From contig CAIIXF020000002.1 in assembly GCA_903813345.2 (NCBI GenBank), positions 16,128,467-16,192,466 of the forward strand: a DNA stretch of 64,000 bases. Reading direction: 5' to 3'. Each line of letters opens with the position of its first letter. The first letter of the stretch is position 1. Positions 1 through 11,494 of this stretch are shown piece after piece. The notes beneath the pieces are model-generated. The model worked only from the letters and a program-made list of their open reading frames with translations, did no database searches and was not told the origin of the DNA. The position numbers were made by a program, and so were the translations under genes. This DNA comes from Owenia fusiformis (lineage: Eukaryota > Annelida > Polychaeta > Sabellida > Oweniidae).

Positions 1-184
1 GAGATGGTAACTCAGAAATGTTGTGGGTACATGTATACCAAATTTCATGAAGATCTGATGAATACTTTTGAAATTACAATGTCTTTGATGTTACTTCTGG
101 ATCACCCTGTACCTTTGGGTACATTTTTGAGACACCCTAGAAAATAAAAATTGTATCTTTAATGTCACTGCCAGTAATCTGACA

Positions 185-350
185 AAATGAGTGAAGGGGA
201 GGCGATTTCTGCTAGAAATTCAACAAATAAGATTTATTTCTTCAAAAAGCATATAGTATGGTAAAATCAGTTCGGTGTTAGGTGTAAGAATGGCGCAACG
301 TCATCAGCAGTCATCGTCATAACAATATGTCACCGCTTTTGGTGATGACA
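185..350. repeat. Fragment of inverted-repeat element plus hairpin repeat
   Basis: Bases 185-265 match, with many differences, one arm of the inverted-repeat element that is complete at 48,418-50,491 (shared ATTTCTGCTAG and ATTCAACAAAT segments followed by a TTTATTT stretch). Bases 321-350 contain the hairpin motif (GTCACC, short loop, GGTGATGAC) of a dispersed repeat family found five more times in this window. Confidence 0.55.
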
Positions 351-769
351 TGAAAAACAGCAATGATATAATCTATAATAATATAATATAATGTTTAAAC
401 ATTCATGTAGATGTTCACTGCTTGAATCGCAGAACAAATATTGATGTTTGACCAGGCATAATGTTTCATCTCTTTAAATAGATTGACGCCTATGAAGCAA
501 ATCAGTTAAAAAATTTATAGATTACATAACAGATTTCACAATACCATTCACCCATTCACTAACTGATTAATCCATAACTTTCTCACAAACAATAAATCAT
601 GTTACAAAATCAAAAAAACTGTTTTGACCCCTGTCAATGATAGTCAAAATAATAAATACTTGTATCATTTCTATACACCAACTAAGTCAGTGACATGGAA
701 AATATATAGATTTCACTCGATAAGCTTGAATCAGCTTTGTTTCATTTTTGTTATTTCAGTGTTTTATTT

Positions 770-1505
770 TTGATTGTCAAATAGTAACATTCATAGTAGC
801 TGCCTCAAAAGCTGAATTACTTAACTAATACTAATTCAATTCTGAATCATTTTTATCTTGCTCATACCTCTTCAACTCATAGAATAAATGACAAACATGC
901 AGAAACTACGCCATACAACCTTGGATCTAATAAATATGTTGCTATACTTGGAAGTTCTGAACCAAAGATAGATTGATGACATCATAATTTATGCAAATTA
1001 GCTAATTTGCATAATTGAATATCGCTTCCATACCGATTATTCAATTAGGATCAATTCGATACCAAGATCTCCTTTTAATAGACCAAATAATGACAAAGCT
1101 ACCAAACATATCAATTCTTAGGTAAGATGTTTAAAGTTAATTGTTCAGTGATAACGTTCATGGTAGCTGCCTAGAAAGCTTAATAACTTTGTTAGTTCTG
1201 ATCCAATTTTGAATCTGTTTTCACTTTTATGTTGTTTAAACCTTCTGCTCATAGAATAAAAGTCATAACATTGAAGAAATTCTACCGTACGGCTTAAGTT
1301 CTTAAAGATACATTGCTATACTTGAAAATTCTGAACCAAAAAAAGATTCATGACGTCACAATTTTTGCAAATGAGCTAATTTGCATAATTGAATATTATA
1401 ATTATATGGGAAATTTATTTAGGTTTAATTTGATACCAATATCATTTCTATAGACAAAATAATGACAAAGCTACAAATGATTTAAGATTCCAAGGTAAGA
1501 TGTCT
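770..1505. repeat. Two-copy tandem duplication, unit about 365 bp
   Basis: Segment 770-1135 is repeated in the same orientation at 1136-1505. Shared landmarks in order are a GTAGCTGCCT motif, CTCATAGAATAAA, TTGCTATACTTG, TTCTGAACCAAA, GAGCTAATTTGCATAATTGAATAT (fully conserved only in parts), ATAATGACAAAGCTAC and GGTAAGATGT. The copies differ at many positions, so the duplication is not recent. No coding capacity is apparent. Confidence 0.8.
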
Positions 1506-2849
1506 ATAGATGCGTAACCATGGTAACGGAATGCAACAATACAGAGCAACCAATGAGAGTTTGCAAGGGCATCCGGCAGAAAATTGAACCTCAAAATGTT
1601 ACCTTTCAAAAAAGTATGGATGCCATAAATTAACAGAGACCGATACGTTGGGTCAATTTTTTGAAACGATAGAGAGGCATGGGTTTCTGACTATTAGAAA
1701 CAAAGTGAGAAAACTAAGTTTTTCACATTATGGGTCACAAGGAAACAAATCCAAATCCCAATAACCAACGTACAAATAAAGCTAACCCCTCCTCCCCATT
1801 TGAGAACACTCCATTATGAGATCGGGAAAGGGTACCATAACAGATAAGTTCTCCCATAGATTCAAACTACTAGCTGGTACTTGGCCAGCCGTCCACATTA
1901 AATGATGAAATGATCCCATATATAGAAATACAACACAAACATCATTCTGATACTCATAGCATCTTTTTGTTTCACCTGAAACATCTCAGGGCTGAGAAGA
2001 TTTGAGATGTCATGTCATGATGCACAAACATGGCACTCGGCCAAAATGACCCAAAACCAAACTACTACCACTTGGCAACATATTGAATTCTAAGATGTGT
2101 TATGAAAATAAAGTCACTACCATATCATTATCCACTCACAAACATGCTTACTTAAAAATCATATATATTCGAAATATATTCAATCCCAGTCATTGATTTA
2201 CCCAAAGTCAGATTGGTACCATCTCCGACCAAATTAAGAAATATTGGTACTTTGCCATGCCAAGAGTGAAAAGGGTACCCAACATAGGCAGTGTAGACAT
2301 TTCCCTTTCTCGAAAATAGGGCCTGGAAATATAAACGTATATTAAGGTGATGTAGTTTATTTAGGAAAGGAAACGTCTAATTTTGGTAAAGCCCCGAAGC
2401 ATGACATTTTACAAAGAAATAGCAAGTATTTCCCACAATCTATTTTTGTATTAAAACGTACTGCTGGCTAAATCAACCATCTCGAGCACTGGCTAAATTC
2501 TTTGGTTTTTCTTCATGCATTTTGCTGAAAGTTAGCTCTGATCCAAGACGTACGAAGGTAATGGGAACAGCTATAAATCACGAAACATAAATAAAGACAC
2601 CATATTTTACATTTGTGTTTGAAATATTTAAACTCGCTGCAATTTCACACCGGAATAGCCTGACATTGATAAAGTCAGATACCGTTGTCACAAATGGCGG
2701 ACATAACCGTCGCTTCAATTAGATTTTCATGAACTGTATGTTTAATAGAGCGACTAGATTAAATTCCTTTGGTACTGCAATCACTCAAAGTGTTTTTCTA
2801 CTGATCATATAGTTAAATATGTTCTAACATCGAAATAAAATCTTTACCG

Positions 2850-4505
2850 AATAATCGAAATCGAAATAAATTCATATCGGATGGAGGGGGGATCGGATGG
2901 AATGGGATCACGTGTATATGAGACATGATAAGACATGCTACTTGAATTTATTCTTATGACTCCAAATTTTCCCATTTTTCATTCTCCAGAGATATAATAT
3001 CCAGTTTCTTACTTGGTTACTGAGTTTTTTTTAAAATACACGAGTTCTTGTGAATTTGCTCCATCGTAAAGACATACAGTGTGTTCCAAAAGTAACAGGA
3101 CTGGTGCTGGCATTTTGTCAATTTTGCACTGAGTATCTCCAAATTTTCACAAATTGTACTTTGAAGTATTGCAACTTCAATTATAAAGTTTCAGAAAAAT
3201 GATGAAATGCGATTAGATTTACGGTTACTATAGTAACATGACATTCCAATACCCGGGGCAACTTTTTTCCTGAAAATGTGATATCTAACATTTTTGTATT
3301 ACTGAAGAAAGTATCTAATTCACCTATTATAATGCAACATTTCTTGTTTATTTTATTAGTTCCTTTGTTGTGAAGGTGTTGCTATACAACTCAGATTCAA
3401 GTATAATTTCATAACAATAATTACATTATTCAATTTTCTGGAATATCATTATGTATAACAGTCTGAACAATTCACGGTTGAGTTTTTGAAAAAACGCAAT
3501 TTGAAGCAGTCATCTACCTTGATATCGCGCCTGCCTGCAGGTCACCATTAAAGACCATGTATCTATATAGGAGCTAGGTCTTGAGGTCTAAAACCATGCA
3601 CCATACTCCTCTGATCATGCATTATCTAATTTTTACTTATATTGAGAACGGAATGCTAATCAGTGCTGTAAGACCTTTAAAGATGAGAATGACCTTCTCC
3701 AAGTTGTCTAATCGACCATGCGTGACATGTCCTCAAATGAGTTCACTCATGTGTTTGGGTCATGGATACTGAGTACTACTCTTGTACTGACCAAAGAGGA
3801 GCCTATTTTTCAAAGTAGCGGATACATATGAATATCAAATGATGTAAAACAAATGAAATTTCCATCAGTTGTTGCATTTCAACTCTGATATGGCATGTAA
3901 AAAATGATATGGCATGTACAAAATGCTTAATGTCTCTGTAACTTTTTGCGTGGAATGTTGCCCCGGGTATTGTGATGTCATGTTACTATAGCAACCATAA
4001 CTCTACCCGAGATTCATATATTTTGTCGAAACTTTGCAGTCTTAGTAACGATACATAAAAGTACATTATGTAAAATTTTGAGGACGAAAGATGCATATTT
4101 AACAAAATGCCAGCACCAGTCCTGTTACTTTTGGAACACCCTGTATAAATCCCCCCTCCATCCGAAACTAACTTTAAAAAGTGAGCAATGTCATTAGTAT
4201 TGTGATAATAACGTCCCTTATACCTATTTATTACAGGTCGTGTAGACCATTGTTGCCCGATTTATAGCAAAAACATTGACTTTTGCACGTTGGTGATGAT
4301 GCGCCTTTCTTGATAGATCTCATATCTTAGAATATCAGTTCAAAAAATACTAGATGACCTAACATATTTTACCATGCACTGCGCCTATTCATTTGGCAAT
4401 TCAGTTGTAAATTTTGTCTTGAAAAAATAAATCTTCCTTTGTTGAATTTTCTTGCAGAAATCGCCCAATCCCCCCTCCATCCCATTTGTACGATCACCGG
4501 GCGTG
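2850..4505. mobile_element. Inverted-repeat DNA element, copy 1 (left arm truncated)
   Basis: The central and right parts match the complete element at 48,418-50,491. A G-run (GATGGAGGGGGGAT) at about 2,880 is mirrored by CCCCCCTCCATCC at about 4,150. The right arm then runs through the ACAGGTCGTGTAGACCATTG region to the terminus CGATCACCGGGCGTG at 4,491-4,505. A mariner-type MITE (3,077-4,143) is inserted inside. The expected left terminus is not next to the centre, so this copy is truncated or rearranged on the left. No transposase is visible. Confidence 0.65.
3077..4143. mobile_element. Tc1/mariner-type MITE, TA target duplication
   Basis: Terminal inverted repeats read CAGTGTGTTCCAAAAGTAAC at the left and GTTACTTTTGGAACACCCTG at the right, and the inverted similarity extends through the CAGGACTGGTGCTGGCATTTTG segment. 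The element is flanked by TA at 3,075-3,076 and 4,144-4,145, as expected for the Tc1/mariner superfamily. The 1,067-bp interior shows no transposase signature, and the 63-codon frame at 3,581 is not convincing. It is nested in another inverted-repeat element and has a close relative at 49,268-50,347. Confidence 0.85.
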
Positions 4506-5034
4506 ATACTAATAATGTGTACAGACATATTAATATAGCCTTTCATTCTACCCAGAATCAACTGATATACCACAACATAATACCCTAAACCGCTGTAAAA
4601 GGGTAGGAGGTCCTATCAAATGATGGTCCTACTCTCCATTGATTTATATGGTGACCTAAATACAACTCTTTCCCTCATTGTACGCAATCGGGGCCAGTAA
4701 GGGCCGTTAATAAAGGGGACCATAATCCCTGGGGGACCATCATTTCTTTCACACCGGCCATTTGTATCTTAACCCAATAATACACCACAACCCGATCGGG
4801 CACAGCCAGTAACACAACATAACATATTACAACCAAGCAGAACCTAGATCACCAATCATACAACAGTACAAGATAACATAACCCAGTGACAACATACGGC
4901 ATCGGGTCGATCGGGCACAGCCAGTAACACGACATTACAATAGAAAACACAACGAATTGTGAAATTATAACCACACAATTTGGCACAACCCAATGATAAA
5001 CCAACGAAAGCAAACACTCAACTCATTGTTCAAG
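4506..5034. other. No gene seen; short direct repeat
   Basis: This left flank of the LTR element is A- and C-rich and without an open frame of note. A short direct repeat, CGATCGGGCACAGCCAGTAA, occurs near 4,793 and again near 4,909. The last four bases (CAAG) form the target-site duplication of the retrotransposon. Confidence 0.55.
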
Positions 5035-5421
5035 TGTTATGACTCAAGGGAACAGACACAATCATAAAAAACCATAACAGTTATTTACATACATAATTAA
5101 TTATTAACCCTGTACTGCCTGAACCTATGACCCTTCTTGCACTATGACATTGAATATTCATTTTACTTACCGTTGACCTAACATCTTAAACATTCATAAG
5201 GCACTGGCCATTTACAATAAAATATATAAGGAACGGGAACTGGTCTCTAGGGAGTTCTCGAGGTAGCCAGGCAGTACAGGGATCTAATCTGTATATTGAT
5301 ATCACATTAATTTACAACGAAATAAAGAGATAGAAATTATTTATTGATTTAAATCCTGAGTTGGTTGATAAGTATTTCGAGTAGGAAACAAGATTGTAAT
5401 CACCAAAAAGTGATTACAACA
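5035..5421 (+). repeat. 5' LTR
   Basis: Runs from TGTTATGACTCAAGG to AGTGATTACAACA and is the same as the 3' LTR except for one missing T near 5,310. It contains a possible TATA-like AATAAAATATATAAGG at about 5,217 and an AATAAAG near 5,323 that could serve as the poly(A) signal. Promoter and poly(A) roles are inferred from position only. Confidence 0.95.
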
Positions 5422-5422
5422 T

Positions 5423-5440
5423 TGGTGCCGTTGCCAGCCG
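5423..5440 (+). other. Primer-binding site (tRNA not identified)
   Basis: TGGTGCCGTTGCCAGCC starts one base after the 5' LTR. TGG at this position pairs with the CCA end of a tRNA primer, as in other LTR retrotransposons. I could not assign the tRNA by eye. Confidence 0.75.
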
Positions 5441-5583
5441 AAACCTAAGGTTTGATATTTTTTATATTCCACAACAAATGAAATTGAGAAATACAAAATT
5501 AACAAAGACTTTCAATTTTCAAAATTCAAATAAAATTAACAAACAGATGCAGATTAGATCCCTGTACGGTAGAACAACGTGGA

Positions 5584-5982
5584 ATGTTAGAGGAAATGTC
5601 CGACAGGATAAGGAGGAACGAAAGGAGATCTCCACGAGACCTGTACAATGGCCGCACGAGTACAGGTAGACCCTACTGCACAAATTGTTATCAGGTAGGT
5701 CATCTTAACGTAGTATGTCGAAGGCCAACATTTGATCCTAATCCCAATGGTCGAGGTAGACGATTTTCTCCTAGACCATCACAAAGCAATAACTCCTTCA
5801 GAGGTCGCCAAATGCAATCAGATCGTCCATGGTATCAAGATAATAGACGGGTCCACTTTCAAGGTCAAAATACCTTTCAAAATCAAAATAATCAGAGATC
5901 CTTCCCACAAGATCGTCGAAATGATAGATACCCGCTCCTCGATCTCCACAATCCTCAGGGCCCAGCAGACCGAATCATTTAA
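5584..5982 (+). pseudogene. gag remnant with CCHC zinc knuckle
   Basis: The 132-codon frame carries one CX2CX4HX4C zinc knuckle at residues 32-45 (starts at 5,677), followed by an Arg/Gln/Asn-rich basic tail, as in nucleocapsid regions. Only about 160 bp separate the primer-binding site from this start, so the matrix and capsid domains expected ahead of the knuckle (usually some hundreds of residues in this family) are absent. The pol frame is open from 5,714 and overlaps this one by about 270 bp in the +1 frame, which implies a frameshift or a splice to make Gag-Pol. I call it a remnant because the capsid is missing; the frame itself is intact. Confidence 0.7.
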
Positions 5983-8900
5983 ACTAATAACTCCTGCAGA
6001 TACCGAGGTCCATGCAGGAGCTGATTTTCAAAACCCTCAACATATGTATGCTATTTCTGGGTTACACTCATATGATGATCTGGATGTACAAGACTCAAAC
6101 TCGTGTTCGAGCGAGACATTGTCTTTAGAGAATTTGAATGATGCTCAATCATTTGGGGATCAAAGTAGGTCTTGCCCCCGGGCAACCCCCCCATTGAGCA
6201 CGAATCCTTACTGTGCCACAATATCGTCCATTGGCGATGTGGTTGATGAACTCGGCATGACCATCGCTGAAACATGTTCGGGTGTCAGCAACGGCTCTCA
6301 TAGTTCTGATAAACGGTCGGCATTCGCAATGACTCCTAACGGAGCTGGGGACCAAAGTAGGCTTCGCCCCCAGGCAGCCACCCCATTCAATCTCGTATGC
6401 AAATCATCATCTGACCAATGTAAACCAGGGGAGCTTCCTCCATCTGAAAAAGAACAAGAAAATGAAATTAACAATTCTGACGACGTCACATTCGACGAAT
6501 ATATACCATCGGAAAATCGGGCCCCAACATATGAATACCCACCTCCTGAAACTATTCCCCAGAATAATCATGCAGATCGGCTAGAACCCACAGTTAATCT
6601 ACTCAAGGCCCCATACCCCAACCATGTACAATCAGACCACAACTATGCATGCCAAACCAATGACAACTTTGTTCTTTTCAACGAGGATTGTGCAGAGGAA
6701 ACGATCGAAAATGCAAACAATAACCACATAAATCACAATATTAACAACGAACATGAAACAATATCTCATTCCAATCAACATTCATTCTCTGTCAATATGG
6801 AACCTATCTTCCACGATAATATAATACGGGTCAAACTATTGGGCCAACATTGCTACGCCTTACTTGACAGTGGCGCAACAATAAGTGGAATTAATAAAGA
6901 TTGGTTCGAAAAATTCCCCTGGGCTCAAAACAGCCTTCAAAAATCTGATTGTGGGGGAGTGGAAATAGCAAACGGAACTTCCATGAAAATCACAGGCCTC
7001 ATTAAACTACCCATCATAATAGGTCAAACAACGACAGCAGTTGAATTCCACATAATTGACAATTTAGCTCACCCTGTGATTCTGGGTACCAACTTTTTAA
7101 CGGAACACCAAGCAGTAGTAGATTTCTGTAAAAACACTTTAAAATACTCCGTTCCCCGTTCCACTGACATCATTGCCGGAACAAAAGTGACCATACCCGC
7201 TAGATCGGAAGTAGTCCTAACTCTTAACCTCAAGAGAAAAATGCCTGATAATGTACTAGGCATATGCTCACAGCCAGAAAGTGCCGCAAAAAGACCTCTG
7301 CTAATGGCAATTTCATTATCAAAAACATCAAATCAAATGGTCCAAACCAGGCTAGTAAATGCCACTACGGTGGACCTCACAATACAAAACAATGAAAGAA
7401 TAGGAAAGTTTGAGTGCATTGATTCCAAGGCTAAAATCATTCCCCTTGATCTTTATACCTCTAAGGGGGAAAGGAAATATCAAACCGGTACTTCAGGTCA
7501 CACTGAAAATAAACAAACAAACCCTGATTTGCAATATGGTAACACTCAATTCATTAATCAACAATACGATGGTTTAAGTGCAAGACCTTTGGAGATAAAT
7601 GCCATAAACTCCTTGAACCCTGAGGCCGTACCAACAAAGCGAACATCCGAGACTCTAACAGACAGGTCAAACTGGTCTATTCACTCAGAATTAGATTTCA
7701 AAGATTCAATACTTTCTGAAAATCAAAAATTGGAACTTACCTCCGTTTTAGAAAAGAATGTGGAAGCATTCTCCTCGCCAGGAAATGAATTGGGATTCAC
7801 GGATTTAATTGAACATGAAATCAATTTGAAACCCAATGCGAAGATTTTTAGACAGAGACCATATCCATGCTCCCCTGCAAAAAGAGCCCTTATAACAACT
7901 GAGGTAAATAAACTATTAGACATGGGAGTAGTCCGACCCAGTAAATCAGCATGGAGCGCCCCAATAGTCCTGATCAAAAAGGGTGAAAAGGTTAGATTAT
8001 GTGTTGATTGGAGGGGCCTCAATTCAATGACTCAATTCGACGCGTACAGAATGCCAGATCTACAAGAATTACTTGATAGTATGGCCCAAACAAAAGGCCG
8101 TTACTGGTCGTGCCTCGATATGTTTAAAGCATACTTCCAAGTAAAACTCGCCCCTCAATCTAGGGAACTTACAGCTTTCTCGACTCACGATGGGCTATTC
8201 GAATTTACACGTTGTGGACAAGGGCTTGTGGGGTCACCTAGTACATTTGTTCGTTTGATGGACCAATTGTTCAGGGGCTTACAATATCAGAATCTATATA
8301 TCTACCTAGATGACCTCATCCTGTTCTCCCCCACATGGGATCATCATCTTGCCTTAATTAACGAAACACTGTCCAGGATTAAAAAGGCAGGCCTAAAAAT
8401 ATCACTATCAAAATGTCAATGGGGTAAGGACGAAGTACTCTATCTAGGGCACATTCTATCTGAACATGGCTATAAACCAGATCCAGCCAAATGCAAAATG
8501 GTACGTGATTTCCCTACCCCTAATTCAGTGAAATCAGTAAGAATGTTTCTTGGACTGTCCGGATATTATCGGAGATTCCTCAAAGATTACTCGAGAATTT
8601 CACGGCCTCTCACAGAACTGACCAAGAAAGATATCGAGTTCGTCTGGGGACCAGAACAACAACAAGCCTTAGACACACTCAAGGCAGGTATTTGTGAACA
8701 TGCCATGCTACTCTACCCTGATTTTTCTCTTCCTTTCATCCTGGAAACAGATGCATGTAACAAGGGTCTAGGTGCGTGCCTAACTCAAGAAATCGATGGA
8801 AAGGAGAAAGCCATTTCGTTCAGTGGACGAGCTTTGACTCCCACAGAAGCAAAATACGCCACCATTGACCTAGAACTACTCGCCATTGTGTACGGAGTCA

Positions 8901-11494
8901 AGAAATTCAGACACTACCTAGAGGTATCCGAATTCATCATCAGAACAGATCACGCTCCCTTGAAATTTCTGATCAATACAAAGCAATTGAGCGACTCCAA
9001 AAGAGCGAGATGGATATTGTTTTTGTCACATTTTAGATACACATTAGAGGTCAGGAGCGGTAAATTAAATGCGAATGCAGATTTTGCCTCCAGAGTAGAA
9101 CACACTCCAGTGCAGGATTCAGATCTACAGCAGGAACACCACGAGGAGATACGTAGAATGGTAATGCCAGAATGTCAGCCACAAATTCACACTGCGATAG
9201 GGAAAACCCCACTATCCCTAGGTAATTTACCCTTCCAGCCTCCCGGCCCAATATCAAAATTGCAGCCAGAAGATTTGAAATTCTTCGATCCACTAGCTAG
9301 GTACACAGACCAACAGGAAACGTCAACACAAGCAAACACACCCACGCTAGAAGACCTGTGGGACACGTACGAAACCGACCCCGACTCAACAAAACAGTAT
9401 CATACCCAAAGTCACTCAGCCAAACAAACTACGGATGTTGATATGGACCAAACAACTTCAGAAGTATTGAACCCCATACCGAGCGATATTATCATGGAAA
9501 CCACAGACACAGAGGCCACAGCAAACCCCGTTCACAAAATTACTACGGATAGGCCTACGCAAAGGACGACAAATCTGAATAACCATTCGACGGCTTCGAC
9601 AAGTGAAACCGCTAACGAACCGGGAACTCCACCCGCGCCTGCCGAACAGCAAGATGAAATGGCAAATATCCAGGAAACTGACACGGTAAATAGCCAAGCA
9701 GACCCGTACACCAATACACCCGAGATGGAGGAATTAAGGCAGCTACAACTCACCGACCCTTTCTGTAGCCCATTAATTCAATATTTACATACAAATGTAC
9801 TACCAGATAACAACAGCGAGGCCAGAAAATTGTTGTTACAGGCAGATAGCTTCCTTATGATTGACAACGTCCTGTATCACAAACATTACGACCATCACTC
9901 CCACGCCATGATAAATAGGCTAGTTATACCCAATTGTCTAGTTGACACCATTCTCTTCGCATCCCATGATCAGATTCTTAGCGGACATCTAGGCATCCTT
10001 AAAACAAAAGCAAGGGTATTACAAAAGTATTACTGGCCGAAACAATCACAAGATGTTGAAAATTGGGTGAAATCATGCGTACCATGTAATTCACGCAGAA
10101 TTCGGAGAAAACACGAACAACCAATTCAGCCTATTCCAGCGCCATCGGCAGTCTGGGAAATGATTAGTATTGACACATTAGGGCCCCTGACAACAACACA
10201 TGACAAAAACAGGTTCATTATATGTATCTCTGATCATTTATCCAAATACTCCATAGCACTAGCAACCCCAGATCAACAGGCTGCAACAGTGGCGACATTA
10301 CTCTTTCACCGAGTAATATGTATTTTTGGCTGCCCAGGGGTCATAATATCCGACAACGGGACTAATTACGTTAGTCAACTCGTCCAAGAGCTATGCAAAA
10401 TGTTCCTCATTGATAAAAGACAAACTCTGCCGTATAACCCCCGTGCAAACGGCCTCATTGAAGCAGGGAACAAAATCCTCGCGAAAATGCTCTCCATATA
10501 TGTGTCACAACACCACAAAGATTGGGACGTCTATCTACCTTCCGTCGTGTTTGCCTACAATGCATCGGTTCACGCCTCCACCCAGATCATACCATCGATG
10601 CTTGTATTTGGTAGGGTACCAAAACTCCCTATCGACACCCAATACAAAATACCCTCAGACGCCCCCAGAGACATACAAGATCATCTCAAAAGCACCCTCA
10701 GCCAAGTAGCAGAATGCGAACATATGGCCACAAAAATACTACAAAGCCAGAAGGAGAAAATGAAAGCAGACCATGACCGCCGGACAAAACATAACTTCAT
10801 TAAATTCCAAGTAGGCGATTGTGTGTACTTAAAGGTCCCTCCCAAAAATAAGGCACTGTCACACAAACTAAATTTCACACATCAAGGTCCATTCACAATA
10901 GTGCAAATAACAAACAATGAGCTAAATGCTACATTACGCAGACTAAGCAATGGTACACTATACCCCAAATCTGTACATGTGGGCAGGCTCAGTAAAGCGG
11001 AGTACAGATGGCCCCGCCCAGAACCGCCAGATAATTACGAACCACATACAGAAACCCCCGGGCCAGACACAGTTGCCCATAATCTCGAAGATGCACAACC
11101 CCCCGCTCAGACAGACAAATATCCAATCGGGAATACCAAAGCGACCTCCAAGCCGAAGACCGACAATCAAAAAGAGACATCTCAGAAACTCACAAAGAAC
11201 GACTTGCAGGGAACACCAATTCCTACACCAATACCTACACCTCAGGACATCGACAGTGAGAGTGACGAGGATACAGAAAACGAATTCTACGAGATCGCCG
11301 ACATATTAAAGTCAAGGAAACTCAAGAATGGCACTAAACAATATTTTGTCAGCTGGAAGAACTATGATCCTTCCCACAACAGCTGGGTCGATTTCAACGA
11401 TCTCTCAGAAGACATGAAGTTATGGGCTTTACAAGAATTTCAAGATCCCAAGAAAAAAAGGCAAACCAAGAAAAAATACAAACGCCGACACTAA
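5732..11494 (+). CDS. pol: Pol polyprotein: protease, RT, RNase H, integrase, chromodomain
   Basis: A 1,920-codon intact frame, open from 5,714. The first listed codon is TTG, so translation probably comes from a +1 shift out of gag. After a polar, Asn/His-rich leader of about 360 residues come: an aspartic protease with LLDSGA near residue 379; reverse transcriptase with YLDD at 858-861; RNase H with D1007, E1048 and D1073; and an integrase with an HHCC zinc domain (GHLG near 1,415, CVPC near 1,449) and catalytic D1481, D1541 and E1577 (DD35E). At the C-terminus, from about residue 1,853, lies a chromodomain (YEIADILKSRK, YFVSWKNY, SWVDF), a module known from chromoviruses to bind methylated histone tails and steer integration. 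No stop or frameshift interrupts it, so the enzyme set looks functional. The long leader before the protease is unusual. Confidence 0.95.
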   Translation: MILIPMVEVDDFLLDHHKAITPSEVAKCNQIVHGIKIIDGSTFKVKIPFKIKIIRDPSHKIVEMIDTRSSISTILRAQQTESFKLITPADTEVHAGADFQNPQHMYAISGLHSYDDLDVQDSNSCSSETLSLENLNDAQSFGDQSRSCPRATPPLSTNPYCATISSIGDVVDELGMTIAETCSGVSNGSHSSDKRSAFAMTPNGAGDQSRLRPQAATPFNLVCKSSSDQCKPGELPPSEKEQENEINNSDDVTFDEYIPSENRAPTYEYPPPETIPQNNHADRLEPTVNLLKAPYPNHVQSDHNYACQTNDNFVLFNEDCAEETIENANNNHINHNINNEHETISHSNQHSFSVNMEPIFHDNIIRVKLLGQHCYALLDSGATISGINKDWFEKFPWAQNSLQKSDCGGVEIANGTSMKITGLIKLPIIIGQTTTAVEFHIIDNLAHPVILGTNFLTEHQAVVDFCKNTLKYSVPRSTDIIAGTKVTIPARSEVVLTLNLKRKMPDNVLGICSQPESAAKRPLLMAISLSKTSNQMVQTRLVNATTVDLTIQNNERIGKFECIDSKAKIIPLDLYTSKGERKYQTGTSGHTENKQTNPDLQYGNTQFINQQYDGLSARPLEINAINSLNPEAVPTKRTSETLTDRSNWSIHSELDFKDSILSENQKLELTSVLEKNVEAFSSPGNELGFTDLIEHEINLKPNAKIFRQRPYPCSPAKRALITTEVNKLLDMGVVRPSKSAWSAPIVLIKKGEKVRLCVDWRGLNSMTQFDAYRMPDLQELLDSMAQTKGRYWSCLDMFKAYFQVKLAPQSRELTAFSTHDGLFEFTRCGQGLVGSPSTFVRLMDQLFRGLQYQNLYIYLDDLILFSPTWDHHLALINETLSRIKKAGLKISLSKCQWGKDEVLYLGHILSEHGYKPDPAKCKMVRDFPTPNSVKSVRMFLGLSGYYRRFLKDYSRISRPLTELTKKDIEFVWGPEQQQALDTLKAGICEHAMLLYPDFSLPFILETDACNKGLGACLTQEIDGKEKAISFSGRALTPTEAKYATIDLELLAIVYGVKKFRHYLEVSEFIIRTDHAPLKFLINTKQLSDSKRARWILFLSHFRYTLEVRSGKLNANADFASRVEHTPVQDSDLQQEHHEEIRRMVMPECQPQIHTAIGKTPLSLGNLPFQPPGPISKLQPEDLKFFDPLARYTDQQETSTQANTPTLEDLWDTYETDPDSTKQYHTQSHSAKQTTDVDMDQTTSEVLNPIPSDIIMETTDTEATANPVHKITTDRPTQRTTNLNNHSTASTSETANEPGTPPAPAEQQDEMANIQETDTVNSQADPYTNTPEMEELRQLQLTDPFCSPLIQYLHTNVLPDNNSEARKLLLQADSFLMIDNVLYHKHYDHHSHAMINRLVIPNCLVDTILFASHDQILSGHLGILKTKARVLQKYYWPKQSQDVENWVKSCVPCNSRRIRRKHEQPIQPIPAPSAVWEMISIDTLGPLTTTHDKNRFIICISDHLSKYSIALATPDQQAATVATLLFHRVICIFGCPGVIISDNGTNYVSQLVQELCKMFLIDKRQTLPYNPRANGLIEAGNKILAKMLSIYVSQHHKDWDVYLPSVVFAYNASVHASTQIIPSMLVFGRVPKLPIDTQYKIPSDAPRDIQDHLKSTLSQVAECEHMATKILQSQKEKMKADHDRRTKHNFIKFQVGDCVYLKVPPKNKALSHKLNFTHQGPFTIVQITNNELNATLRRLSNGTLYPKSVHVGRLSKAEYRWPRPEPPDNYEPHTETPGPDTVAHNLEDAQPPAQTDKYPIGNTKATSKPKTDNQKETSQKLTKNDLQGTPIPTPIPTPQDIDSESDEDTENEFYEIADILKSRKLKNGTKQYFVSWKNYDPSHNSWVDFNDLSEDMKLWALQEFQDPKKKRQTKKKYKRRH

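Larger units (their letters stand above)
1..2850. other. Gene-free repeat-rich stretch
   Basis: I see no gene here. The stretch holds a fragment of an inverted-repeat element near 185-265, a short hairpin repeat at 321-350, and a two-copy tandem duplication at about 770-1505. The rest is AT-rich sequence with stops in all frames. The sequence continues to the left of the window, so repeat boundaries there are unknown. Confidence 0.6.

Noticed and set aside
5478-5669. 63-codon frame as the Gag N-terminus
   Set aside because: It is in a different frame from the zinc-knuckle frame and shows no capsid or matrix signature.
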